Assembly: GCA_013397695.1 (NCBI GenBank)
Contig: VYZI01000020.1
Span: forward strand, 4,461,142-4,525,141
DNA length: 64,000 nt
From: Centropus unirufus
Taxonomy: Eukaryota; Chordata; Aves; Cuculiformes; Centropidae
Direction: 5' to 3'
The notes beneath the pieces are model-generated. The model was given only the letters and a program-made list of their open reading frames with translations. It did not search any database and was not told where the DNA came from. Positions within the stretch are counted from its first letter, which is position 1; each line of letters starts with the position of its first letter. A program made the translations under genes and the position numbers. This document shows positions 49,840 through 61,079 of this stretch, one piece after another.

Positions 49840-49960
49840 TCAGACCTTTCTGTTGACTTGAATAGATGTAGGATCAGCCCTTCTACTGATGCAATTTAGG
49901 AAAACACTTAAGCACCTGCACTTAACTTCATGCCCGAGGCTAAACTCCACCAAGACAAAG
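49840..49960. repeat. Second relic of the palindromic amniote repeat (candidate)
   Basis: TTGACTTGAATAGATGTAGG and ATCAGCCC (about 49853-49880) are followed by ACACTTAAGCACCTGC, ACTTAACTTCATGCCC and CTCCACCAAGACAAAGG (about 49904-49960). This reproduces the arm and part of the centre of the family proposed at 2061-2188. The right arm is not recognisable. The frames at 49840-50025 and 49889-50242 run through this relic and are therefore not genes. Confidence 0.4.
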
Positions 49961-51699
49961 GCAGACAAGCTCTCTAAAGCTGATCTGATTAGGAGGTCGG
50001 CTAGAGAAACAGTAAGTAAAAGCATTCACAAAAATAGGGAGACAAAGGAGCATGATTTCCTTTGTCAGCTCCAAAACTCCTTCCCCTGCTCAAGAGCTGC
50101 TCCTCCCTCCCTCTTGCTGTCCCACGGAGGAAGAGTGATGTTTCTATCCTTCTTTCCTTCCCTTAAGGCTGTGGATCTCCACAATGAGCTACAGGAGGAG
50201 GTAAATTCCTTTTTCCTAACAATAGTGTACTGTGCATTATAATATTGCTAAACTTGCACTTTTGCAAATCAGTCAATAGAGCCTCCATAGAAGATTGCCA
50301 AGGCAAGCTTCTACTCTGGGTCAAGCCCTGGAGAAAGAAAATACCTGTGCATAAATCCTTCTGCAGATACTGACTTGTCCAGCACCTTTCATAGATGAAA
50401 TGTATTCCCTCACCCTCTACTTCTTCCAGCTCTGGGTCCCATAATTAAGCAGAAAAGCCAGTTCCTCACACGAATGAGTACTGACCTCTCGAAGAAGATG
50501 TGTGCAACTCTTCCCACAATGCAGCGTTTACAACACATGCTTGCTTTTGTATCCTCAGTAGGCCTGCTTGCATGGCTCCATGCAGTCGAAAAGCTCCCTC
50601 AAAAGGCAGACAAGAGCTTCTCCTGCCAAGGCAAAATTTCAGGAAGGATGAGCACTTCACATGGTACCATTGGAGCCCTTTGGTGTACTCACATAGGTTG
50701 AGCCATAAGTTGGGAGAGGCCAGAGAAACAGCTGAGCAGCAGGCTTGGACTTGTCTTCCATTCTTCACTTTCAGTATATATGTTTCTATATCCAGCCATC
50801 TTTTTAACACATCTTTAATACACCCAGACCTCCAACCAGACAGGCTGTAGGGAAAGAGTTAGATCAAATATTCACAACACACACACAACAGTGATTTCCA
50901 CAGAGGATTTTCTAGCAATTAATTTAGGCAAAAAGCCATCCCTGAAAAACTGCATTCAAACAGAACTGCAAATTTTCCTTAGAAAGAAAATCCTTCCTTT
51001 GAAATAGATTGTAGTAGCACATGAAGCTTAGGCTTTAGTAACCCACTTCAATAACCAGAAAGTTGTTAGATCCACCATTTTCAGCCTTCATGCAAGTTTT
51101 CCGTTGTCTAAGAATGAGCACCAGCAACGATTTTCCCTTTGGACCAACTACTGTGAACTAAAAATGCTGCCAGTGATTCTTCCAGGTCCCCAGCAATCTG
51201 ATCAGGCTTTGAAGTTGGTACTACTTGGAGCTAGAGGTTGGATCAGGCCAACCTAAATTGCCCTGTGACCCTAAGATGCAAACGGAGAGGAATCACTACA
51301 GTCACAAGACATCTACAGATCCAGGATTGCTCCCTCAGCAGCTGATGAGAGGAAATTTGCTCAGCCTGCCTTCAGACTGCTTGAAAATTAAAGAGCACAG
51401 AATGCAATAGCAGAGAAGCTACTACTTCCAAAAATCTCAGCTTTTCACATGAAAGCCATCACAGTGCCAATATATTGTACCATCTCAGTTTTACTGTGTG
51501 TAGAGCAGCAATGGGTCTCTGCTGCATATCACGACCCTCTCTCCTTACAGTCAATAGGAAATGTGCACATCTGTGTCTCCCATTCAAGTTCAGAGGGATG
51601 ATTCACACTCCAGTACAAGCAAACGCTTAAATGCTCCACTGAGACACTAGACACAGTCCCATCCTATCTGCAGCTTTGAGCCATCCTCCCAGAAGCATT
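49961..51699. other. Non-coding DNA, possible further repeat relic near 51540-51680
   Basis: Overlapping frames at 50466-50810 (minus), 50474-50701 and 50500-50850 (plus) are mutually exclusive and featureless. CTCCCATTCAAGTTCAGAGG near 51578 and CAAACGCTTAAATGCTCCAC near 51620 vaguely recall the amniote repeat above, but the match is too weak to call. Confidence 0.4.
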
Positions 51700-52400
51700 C
51701 AGTCTTTGTTACATCATATATAAAGATTCAAAAGCATGTAAAAAGGTTACCATTTTCTATTAAACTCTGTAGTGCTTTTCTATAAGACCAGTAAATTCAG
51801 TTTATTGGGCAGTATGACTGCCTAAGCATTTTTTGTGTGCTACAACGCATAAGAGATATTGTATTATCTAGTACATTTCAATCTTTGAAAACTTTTTAAG
51901 GACTGAAATGCTTGCGATTTAATTCTAGGAATGTATTAGCACACATACTATGGAGCAAATACATTCATATTCAGCCAGCATTGTAATAATTTCTGTTATC
52001 ACAAAGAAATCTACTCTACTGGCATTAAAAATGTGCATTAAGATGGACTGTATTCACCACAATTATCATTACTGTTAAGCATTTAAAAAGCCTGAGCCCA
52101 TTACGATTAGATGACAGTTAACAAGAGAAGACATTTTGCGATTAAAATCCTAAACATTAGATTAAAAAAATCCAGTATGACATTATTTGCAGAGAAACAC
52201 CAGATTCAGAGTTCTAAAATAGGATTTTAAATAATTTAAAATGTTATATTTCTTTAATGAATTAACAATGCATGCCTGAGTAGACTTTTCAGTATTCAGT
52301 GGAGGATTACCACAGAAAGGTCGAGTTACTCTGAGAGTTTGTGTATGACAAGGTTGTTCACTTAGTGTTGGAACCGACATTTAAGGGCTCTGATGTAATA
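51700..52400. promoter_or_regulatory. Extended conserved non-coding element candidate
   Basis: About 700 bases of complex AT-rich sequence carry retained CpGs (CTACAACGCATAAG, CTTGCGATTTAATTC, CCATTACGATTAGATGAC, TTTTGCGATTAAAATCC, GGTCGAGTTACTC) and many TAAT/ATTA and CATTAAAAATG cores. There is almost no simple repeat. The frame at 52183-52380 (minus) is short and unremarkable. This is one of the two strongest conserved-element candidates in the window by eye. Confidence 0.35.
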
Positions 52401-53999
52401 TTTGAATGGCTACCAATTGGTCCACAAAGAAAATGTGGATAGTTTAAGAGAGGAAACTATTAAGCAGCCAAAGGTTGAAATCGATAATGATGCAGTGAGT
52501 TTTTGTACATGGAGGGTAAATTAGGCTGTATGCTCTAAGACTAAGAGCATCTGGACCAGCTACCATAAACTCAAAATTTACAACAGCAAACCCAACAGCC
52601 TATTCAAAAAGTTATAATAATGTGCAAGAACAGCTATGAGGGTGTTGCATGGTAGCAATACTACAGGTCGATCTCCTGTTCCATGTAGGCTACGCACAGT
52701 TGAATAGATTATGAATTTATATGCAAAATGGAAAACTTCAAGCATTTCAGGCTATGTGGTGGTAGATTTTGTTTACAATAACCTGGTAAATTGCAGGATT
52801 CAAGAAATACATATTTAGACTACCAGCAATGAAAAGAACAGTAATGTTTGTGCCGTACGTCAGTGCACAGAACAGCATCCTCCAGCACTGAATAAAATCC
52901 CTGACGGGTAAGCTTTGACGCACCAAAATGATAGTATCAAAACTTGGAAAGCTATGCCTCAGGCTTAAAATGTCCAGGCTCCTAGCAACGCTGAGCAAAC
53001 CTGGGGGGTATCTATCACTGCAAGATAAAAGAAGAATGGGTAATTGAGCAGTTTGGTTCCAGCTTCAGAAGTAAGTCTTTTTGTTATCGCAACCATTGGC
53101 AGCTGGCAGAGCTGCCACCAGCTGTGGAAGATTTGGCTTTGCAGCCATGGTGCAAGTGGCATTTCAGGAGCATTTTGTCTGAGGGCTCAGAGAGGCACAC
53201 AAAGTAGCATTATGCCTCTAGACATGAACTAATCTCTTGAGCAAAACTGTAATATCCATGTGAACTGCTCCGTTAAGAATTTTGCTGAAAAATAAGGTAG
53301 AGAACACTTTTATATTTGCAGGTCTGTTTCATGAGGAGTTTCTTATAATCCTGGAATGCCACTGCAATTACATCATTGTAAGTGCCATCAGTACATCCCT
53401 TGTTTCACATGCTTTTCCTTCCCCAGTGCTTCACAGGTTCTGCACTGCACCTTCTGTTCACTGTGGAACAGATGTGGCAGTGCTTCCTTGCAAAAGATGG
53501 TCTAGGCATGCCTAGCTTTATGTGCCCATTGTAATCATGGAAAAAGAGTCTTCCTAGGCTGATTTGGAGAAGGAGCCTGGCACAAGTGATCATTTGCCCC
53601 TGGAAGAGAAGAAATATTTCACTGGCACAGAAATGGCATGGACTGCTAGCCCTTTTCCTAAAATCACCCTTTGTCAGACTCCAACATGTATCTTAAATCA
53701 CAGCTATCCAAACACAGAACGGAACAGTGCCTTGCACCGTGTGAAGTGTTTTAACTTCACCTGTCCATAAGCAGTCATTATCCCCTCCACTTTCCCTCTT
53801 TTCTGGTGAAGCACTCCTGCTAGGAAATGAGGGTCTTTCCAGATGCACATGGGTGAAAATTACATGGAACATTAACATGAGTTCAGCCAAAGAAAAATCT
53901 TCATAAAAACTCCCCTGAGGGCTCAGGTAACCTCCATCACATTTATAAGGACTGTCTTGCACACTAGTGTTAGAGATAATACGCAGTTCAGAGCGCTAG
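52401..53999. other. Non-coding DNA with a paired E-box inverted repeat at 53100-53124
   Basis: CAGCTGG and CCAGCTG flank an 11-base spacer at 53100-53124, giving two CAGCTG E-boxes in a short inverted repeat. The rest has only overlapping short frames on both strands (53405-53593, 53564-53770, 53693-53962) with no domain. Confidence 0.45.
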
Positions 54000-54250
54000 G
54001 AATGTTGCCTTTTCCCTTGGTTTCATTTTCTGTGTATTTTTATTTTATTTTCTGTATGCATGGAGATTATAGACATTATGAATAATGTCAGGGCAGAGGT
54101 GATTCATTTTTATGACACTTTTTCAGCAATGACATGTGAGATATGAGCAATACTGTGTCAGTTGCTTTGGCTCACATTTGCATCCAATCGTCAATGAGTA
54201 AAATGAAATCTCACAGCTGCCAACATTCAATTCCTGGAGCTCTCAGGATT
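54000..54250. promoter_or_regulatory. Conserved non-coding element candidate with perfect POU octamer
   Basis: ATTTGCAT, the consensus octamer bound by POU-domain factors, lies at 54176-54183. Around it are CCAATCGTCAATGAG, GACATTATGAATAATGTC (an imperfect inverted repeat at about 54072-54089) and CACAGCTGCC (E-box). The block is complex, non-repetitive and non-coding. Enhancer function is inference. Confidence 0.35.
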
Positions 54251-57200
54251 CTCATCACACATCCACAACAGACAGAAAGTTAGTTCCCAGATGACTTCTG
54301 CTTTAAAGTTACAACATTATATCTATTTTTAAGGACAAAAATGGAATCAGTATTACTTCCAATAAGTCATTGATACTGCATGCTATATGCCATTATACAA
54401 TTATATTGAATGCACTTAATAGAAAGTTTATGTTTGTGCCAAAAATGCAAGGTAAACACATTTATTTGCTGTGTACTAGTCTAAATTGATGTCAGTTAAC
54501 ATGTCAGTCTTTCTGTGAAAGCATCTTAGGATGCCAAGTTATACTGGCAAAGAAACATACTAGAGGCCTTCTGATACTCATGCTCCAAAAGGATAGAAGA
54601 TCAGCTGTCGAGAATAAGTTTCCTCTTTATGTCTGATTTAGTGGTTTCCCATTCTACAGATCTCAGGTAGCCATTTCAGCTGATGGTTGACCTTAAGGTA
54701 AAGAAAGCTTTCAAAATATTGATGGATCTAGCCTTTCAGGCTTCAGCAATTCTGTCCTTTCTTTCTCAACCCACTGTATATATTTCAAAGCCTTTTGAAC
54801 AGCTCACTTAGAGAAGGTTGGGCAAAAGGTGCCTGATCCAGACCTTAGTGAATTCAAAAAGATTTGTAATGATGGAATGAAGTTGGACCCAGAACCATGG
54901 AGGTGCCCGATAGGCTGCGTCTGTATTGGTAAGTTCACTGAGAAGCAGATCCGTAGAAAGTTGATGCTAACACTTCATACCTTTTAAGGGTGAAAGGTTT
55001 AGTGCAAACTATTTGCAATCTAGTCCCATGTTGAATGTCCATAGCTTCTGCAGTGCTACAGGTATGACACTTCAGGTTTTTATTCCCCTGAAAGTTCTTT
55101 GCTTTGTACGTCCCAAGACTGCCCCACTGGGCAAGATCAAAACACAATGAGGACAGGCAGCTTCATTTCAGAAGGAAACTTCTTATCGAGTCTAAAATAA
55201 TACTACGGGCACATCCACACTTACCAGCATAATTATGTTTCTTCACATTTTGTTAAACATGCATGCAGTAGCTGCAATCCAACATTTTTCAACACGAACA
55301 GTTTAGTCATGGTACCATGAAGCACCTATGGGATTTTCATTGTTTGGCTTATTAAATAGTAGGCATTTTCAGAGTAAAGATTCTAAATAATATTAAAACA
55401 CGTACACAAGGTCCAAAGTCTATCTAATAGACTTTTACCTCTGCAGCAGTCGACATCAGGAGCTTCTGAATCATCCTTTAAATTGCCCTCACCCAAAGTG
55501 CATAGCAGTGATTTATCTCAGTTAGACCTTCACGTCCACATGACAGCAGCTACACAGTTCATGCTCCTTCCCAGAGCCTTCATTGTGAAAACTAAACAAT
55601 CAGACAATTAAAAGCATAGCTTTGTTGACAGAAATAACAGGTGCAAACCTGCTGAGCATGTGAAGACTTAGAATCTTGAGGACAGCCTTTTTGACCACTA
55701 TGGCAGGAAAATCGTTAGCTGCACAACAGGGTGTTTGAGAGCCTACCTCCCACAGATACTGCCATTAGTACAAACTCTAAACACAAAAGAGAGCTATTGG
55801 TGTTCTTTCCTGGAACTAAAATGATAATGTTAATCTCCAATGTAACATGCTCTCTCTTATCAGTGCTCAAGGTAAAACAGCACATTGCAGTCTGCCATGC
55901 CACCAGTTGCATACATATATATATAAAAAATATGTTAAGGTTTTTGTCAGTCTCGATTCTTAACAAGAAAAAAAAGGGCAGCCTACTCTCTTCTCAAAGC
56001 TTAATTTATCACACCAAATGAAAAATTCTCCCCATCAGCAACATACCTTCAAAAGACTGTAAAGGTTTTACAAGCATGTCTCTTAAGGGAATTTCTTAGA
56101 TCCTCATTGACAACAATCCCATGCTCCTAAAGCACCGTGACTACACAACTGAGCTCTGAACCCTAAGCTCATTTACAGAAAGCCTGCCAACACACCTAAT
56201 GAGTATTTATGTCTTCGACATTAGTTCATACTGAGTCAGTTTACACTATCCCAGTCATGTACCAATTTTCATCCGAGAGAAGAAATGCCCAAAATATTGG
56301 CACCTTCCCTAAGTACAACCCTGCAAGCAGTCATTGCACAGATGTTCCCTGTTTGCTTCTATCAAATGGTGTACGGCAAGCCACCTTCACTGGGTACCCT
56401 TCAACACACACCTGAGTCGGGGAGAGGCGGAGAGCTGAGAACTAACACCTTTGTATTGCATGGGTGTTCCCAGAGAAGCTTCTGGATAAGCAACAGGAAA
56501 TCTACTGGCTTTCATCTATTAGCTACTTCTTGCTGAAGGAAAATGCAGTGGCAAACTAAAGGTGAGCACCTCCTCTCCCCAAGTCTCCGGTGCAGAGCTT
56601 TGGTCTACTACTTCACGTGTGCTTAAATTGAAGGTACTTGCTCAGGTGTGGGAGTGTACCTTGACTTCTCTTAAATATTCGGGTTTATTTAGCAGCGATT
56701 TTACACCCTGGGTGCAGCACAGTCACATGTATGTGTCTGCACAGCATGGTAAGATGCTTTTGCAGTCTTGAGGTCCCACTAATTTTACTGCACGGACTTC
56801 CTTTTTAGCTACTAACAAGGACTTGTTAACAACTCCCACACAGCAAAGTTCTTTCTGAGAACCATGGGCAACCTAAAAGGTCTCTCTGTGTCTTCAAAAC
56901 AAAGTGTGAACAAAAAGTGCACAGTCCACTTGCTATGGGATGCAGTTCCTTTTCTGCAGCACTAACACTCCTGTGTCTGTGCAAGTTTTAAATCCATTTA
57001 GCTTCACCTTCCTTATTCAGAGAACTTGTGTTTCGTGCAAAGCTCTCCAAAATAGTCTCCACTCCATCCTGTGAGGACAGTTTTCCGTAGAAGTTATTTT
57101 TACTCTATTTAGCAGAAAGGGTATAATATGGTTTTATTTTACTATAGAAATGCTGATATAAGAACTATTGGCCTGAGATTCTGTGCCCTAAAAACCTCTA

Positions 57201-57879
57201 GTACTTTTAAGTACAAGCTGTCCCCTGCCAATATTTTCAGTTTTACAGTCACCTTCTACTTTGTTCCCTTTTGTTTTGCAATAAATTATCTTCCCCACTG
57301 CTGAGCTAAAGGTCTGCACATACAGTGAAACTGCCTTTACATAAATTGTTGTCAAACAAACAAAAGATAAACAATGCTTGCCTCTACTCTGAGGCACCAC
57401 AAGACATAAGAAGAGGCAAATAAAATTGCAGTTCTGAATGCAAGGTTTTATGTCTACCCTGTCCCTTTCATCCCTGCCTTGAAGGTGCCCCTCATATGGA
57501 ATATTGGGCTGCTGACAGAATGCTGGGCTCCCTTTCACCTTCACAGACTCAGGGTTCACCTTGTGCTATCAGTTTAGGGCGTCAGCTGCGTTTCTTGCAT
57601 AGCAGTGAGTGATGCTTGGCTGTCAGAGGCTGCCACCCATGCTGGGTCTACTCCATTTTCCCTAAATATAATCCAGGAGGAACACATTCACAGAGACTTT
57701 GCCTGTGTAAGATAAAGGTGAAAATCTGCACTAAGTCTGTGGTTCATCATTGTTACATTAAGTCTTGTTTAATCTCAACCTGTCCTCAATGAAACTGCCC
57801 TCAAGATGAGAGCAAATGGGATTTGGTGTTTTTTTTCTGTCTCCTCCATGTTTTAACCATTCTCACAACCTTGCCCTTT
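54251..57879. other. Non-coding DNA, nothing recognised
   Basis: The segment is AT-rich with a short TA run near 55914-55924. Frames including 55731-56021, its antisense 55715-55966, and 57188-57559 (minus, 123 codons) show no domain. No repeat family was recognised. Confidence 0.5.
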
Positions 57880-58260
57880 GCCTCTCTGAATAAAAATGAG
57901 AGCTCATCAGATAGCAATTGTCATTAATGTGAACTGGTAGTGTTAGGAACTACTGAAAATGTTAGGAAATATTTAGACTTTGTCACTCTGAGTGCTGCAC
58001 AGTGTCAAAGGTGATATCTGTTTTGGAGGGGGTTTGGCATAAGGTGCTAATTGGCATTTATTGAGTAATATTTGTGACTTCAATCTATTCAGTCTGATCT
58101 CTGACTCATATTTCAGACAACTTCATTGGGTTGGTTTAAATATGTAAATACCCTCTCAACATTAACACATCTCAGATGCCTATGTATTATACAGTTTATC
58201 CTTTTCATCACCTTTGGCCAAATCTTTGGAAGCAATTATCTTCTTATTAAAGAGTTTCTA
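57880..58260. promoter_or_regulatory. Conserved non-coding element candidate
   Basis: GGTGCTAATTGGCATTTATT and GAGTAATATTTGTGAC (about 58042-58077), CAATTGTCATTAATGTGAAC near 57917 and GGTTTAAATATGTAAATACC near 58133 give a dense set of homeodomain-type cores in complex sequence. It has no coding character. The evidence is texture only. Confidence 0.25.
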
Positions 58261-61079
58261 CTTGTTCATGGAAATTAAAGATTTATACAGGAAGAAGAAG
58301 AAGAGGAATGGTTTGTAAAGAAAAGTTCATATACTTCCTAAAGGCTTAAATCTTTTTGAATCAAATATTTGGAAAATTATAGACATTCAGAAAAAAAGCT
58401 CACTACACCGTGGAAAAAACACCTACCAAAGCTGTAAAGATTCAAAACAGTTTGATAATAAATCCTGGCTGTCTATATTATTATCTTTATTAATTCATGT
58501 GCATCAAAGGATTCTAACAGAAATCAAATTATATACTCAATCCAAATTCTAGTAGTGTTTAGGCCAAGGAAGGTCACAAACATGTGTCTGATTTTATGGC
58601 TCTATGCAGTGTGCAATTTTGTCATCTGGGATCCAGTGCAGCTAATAGTAAACTTTGAATTCTGTCTCTCTTCTCCAGCCTCACGACAAAATTCCTTTTT
58701 GTATTTGCTTCAGCCATGTTCTGTCTCTTCTTTAATTGAAGGTACTCTACTGCAAACGTAAGTAGTATATTAGTAGTATTAAGTTTCTCTCCACGGTGCT
58801 GTGCTGAAGATGGTGAGTGAGTTACAGACAGACAGTGCTGTGGTGGAAAAGAAACAGTAACAGTAACCGAAATAAGTATGAAGCAGTACAATAAAGATGC
58901 ACAAAGCTAGCAGGTGAGCGTGCATTTGTAAGGTTTATTGTGTTGTAATGGGTTTGGTCAACCTCCATCCGGGCAAAGATGGATTGTTAGGAACGTAAAT
59001 GTGCAGATAATGCAAATGAATGAGGAAATGTAGTTGTCAACATCTTCCAAAAGAGATAGAAATGTGCATCTGGGAGGGAGATGTCATAAATGGAACAGAG
59101 AAGGGGAAGCAGTAGGTAAGAGAAGCGGACCTGCGTGCAGATATCCTACCTAAGGAAAAAAAAGCACACAGGGAGACCAAGTAAAACACAGAATTCAGCC
59201 AGGACTTCACTAGTACTTCTTCAGGAAGAAAGTTATTGGGTGCTACTGAATGATGCTAGGGAAAAGCTTTGATTGTACTACTTCAAAAGAAGAGTGACTT
59301 CGAAGAGGGAGACAGTACTGATAATCATTACTGTAAAGGACACAAATTGTCTCAGAATTTTCTTCTCCAGACTTTCTTATTTCAGGGATTTAAAAATTAA
59401 TGTAACCAAACACAGAGAAGTTACTGGCAGGGATGGCTAAAAGGAAAGATGCTGCCATAGCCAGCAAAGAGTACCAGGCAGGGAATGGTGCCAATGGCAC
59501 CAGTAAGAAATCTAAGGTCCAGATGAGACAGTGAAGATTGCCCATTTCCTGTCTTTTACATTCCATTATCTTTATTTCACAGACTGTTTAGTAATGGGTA
59601 TGTAAAAAACCTGATTCTTTATTCTTTCTACAGCCATTTCATCCCATACTGAAGTGTGATGTCCCCAGACTGTGATGTCTGTTCTGTATTGCTTCAAAAA
59701 TGAAAAAAACTTTCCCTACAGGGACATACTAATCATCTGGAAAACGTACATCAACAACAACAAAAGCTTCAAAAATATTGTTAATGTTATTTTTTTGCCC
59801 TTGAATTTCAGTCTCTGTTCCAATTTCTAAGACTACAATCTAAGTCTAGACTACAGATGACAGAGACACATTCCTCACAATGGCTGACCACAAAGTTTTG
59901 TATATTAATGTTGAACTTTCTCAAATGCTTCTACTTAGTTGTGACACGCCTATAATAAATCCACTCTGAAAAGCCTTTTAGAGTATTTTGAAAAGTGAAG
60001 CTGTATGATCCTAACCAACAATTATCTTGAAAAGGTAAGTGGAGGCCAAAAAAAGAGGCAACAAAATCAATAAATTGCACTACTTGAGGAACAAAGATTC
60101 GAAAACTCATTAGATGGCTAGTTGAGAGAGAGAGGGAAAGACTGTGCTGGAGAGAAGATTTACCTATAGTCCTCTTGTATGGAGAAAGAAGTGATCTAAA
60201 ACTATTCTTTTTTTTTTTTTTTTACCTGCTTTACTTGGAAGTTTCTACCTGCATGGCAACAGAAAGCAGGGTTCCTCCTATAAAACGGCTCATAGTTCAA
60301 ACCTTTTGTACTAGTAACCCCTAAAAACTTTTCAGTTGCATGGTTGTGACCTCCACTAAACCTGCTTTATAATACCTGTGATCTAGGGCAGTAGCAACAA
60401 AAAATTGCCTCAAAGAGCACATGGTAATACCAAATAGTTCTTGTTCTGAAATTTATGTTAATTCACAGTTTAACTTTCTGAAAGCATCATTATGATTTAT
60501 AAAATTCAACAACACCAGCAACTGTTGAACACAAAATGCTGAAGACCTTGTATGATACAACACGTGACTACCCATAGGAGAACATTACTCGGCTGCAGGT
60601 CAAATTTATTTTATGTATTTATGCACTTGTTCCTCTTTGGTTTATCAGTTAAATTTCAGGCATATCCTCAGAGGACATTGCTCTTTGGGTGTTTTTTTGC
60701 TGGCTAAGATACTAGTCTAATTTAACTTTTTATTGTAGGTAATCAGAAACTGGAACATAAACAGAGAAGACATTGACAACTGTCCAGCTCTCAACTGCAA
60801 ATTAGATCATGCAGTATATGATGCCTACAGCTTCACTGTCTGTGGTGGTAATGTTTGGTGATCTTTGCGGTGACAAGTTTGTGGGTTTCAATATCCTTGG
60901 AACATTTCTCTGTGAAATAACAGTGCATTTAGGCTGTGCCTTTGGTTGCACACCAATAATAATAAATTGTGGCCTCTCCCATCTCTGTCAGTTGGGTTGC
61001 TAAGAAACATACAGCTTGAGCGGACTTTAAGAAGTGAAGTCTGTTGCCTGCTATCGCAGGAAGCCATACCATAATCACA
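58261..61079. other. Non-coding DNA with T16 tract and an octamer
   Basis: A T16 run lies at 60208-60223. A perfect ATGCAAAT octamer (POU site) lies at 59010-59017 in TAATGCAAATGAATGAGG. A TTTTTATTGTAG sequence at about 60728-60739 resembles a splice acceptor, but nothing exon-like follows. No gene is supported. Confidence 0.45.

Noticed and set aside
57188..57559. 123-codon minus-strand frame
   Set aside because: No recognisable domain or family resemblance and no exon context; judged accidental.
60208..60223. T16 run as the reversed tail of a processed retroposon
   Set aside because: No gene-like or SINE-like body and no target-site duplication could be recognised beside it.
60726..60845. 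TTTTTATTGTAG followed by a possible exon
   Set aside because: The following sequence has no sustained protein-like frame and no good donor was found; acceptor-like strings are frequent in T-rich DNA.
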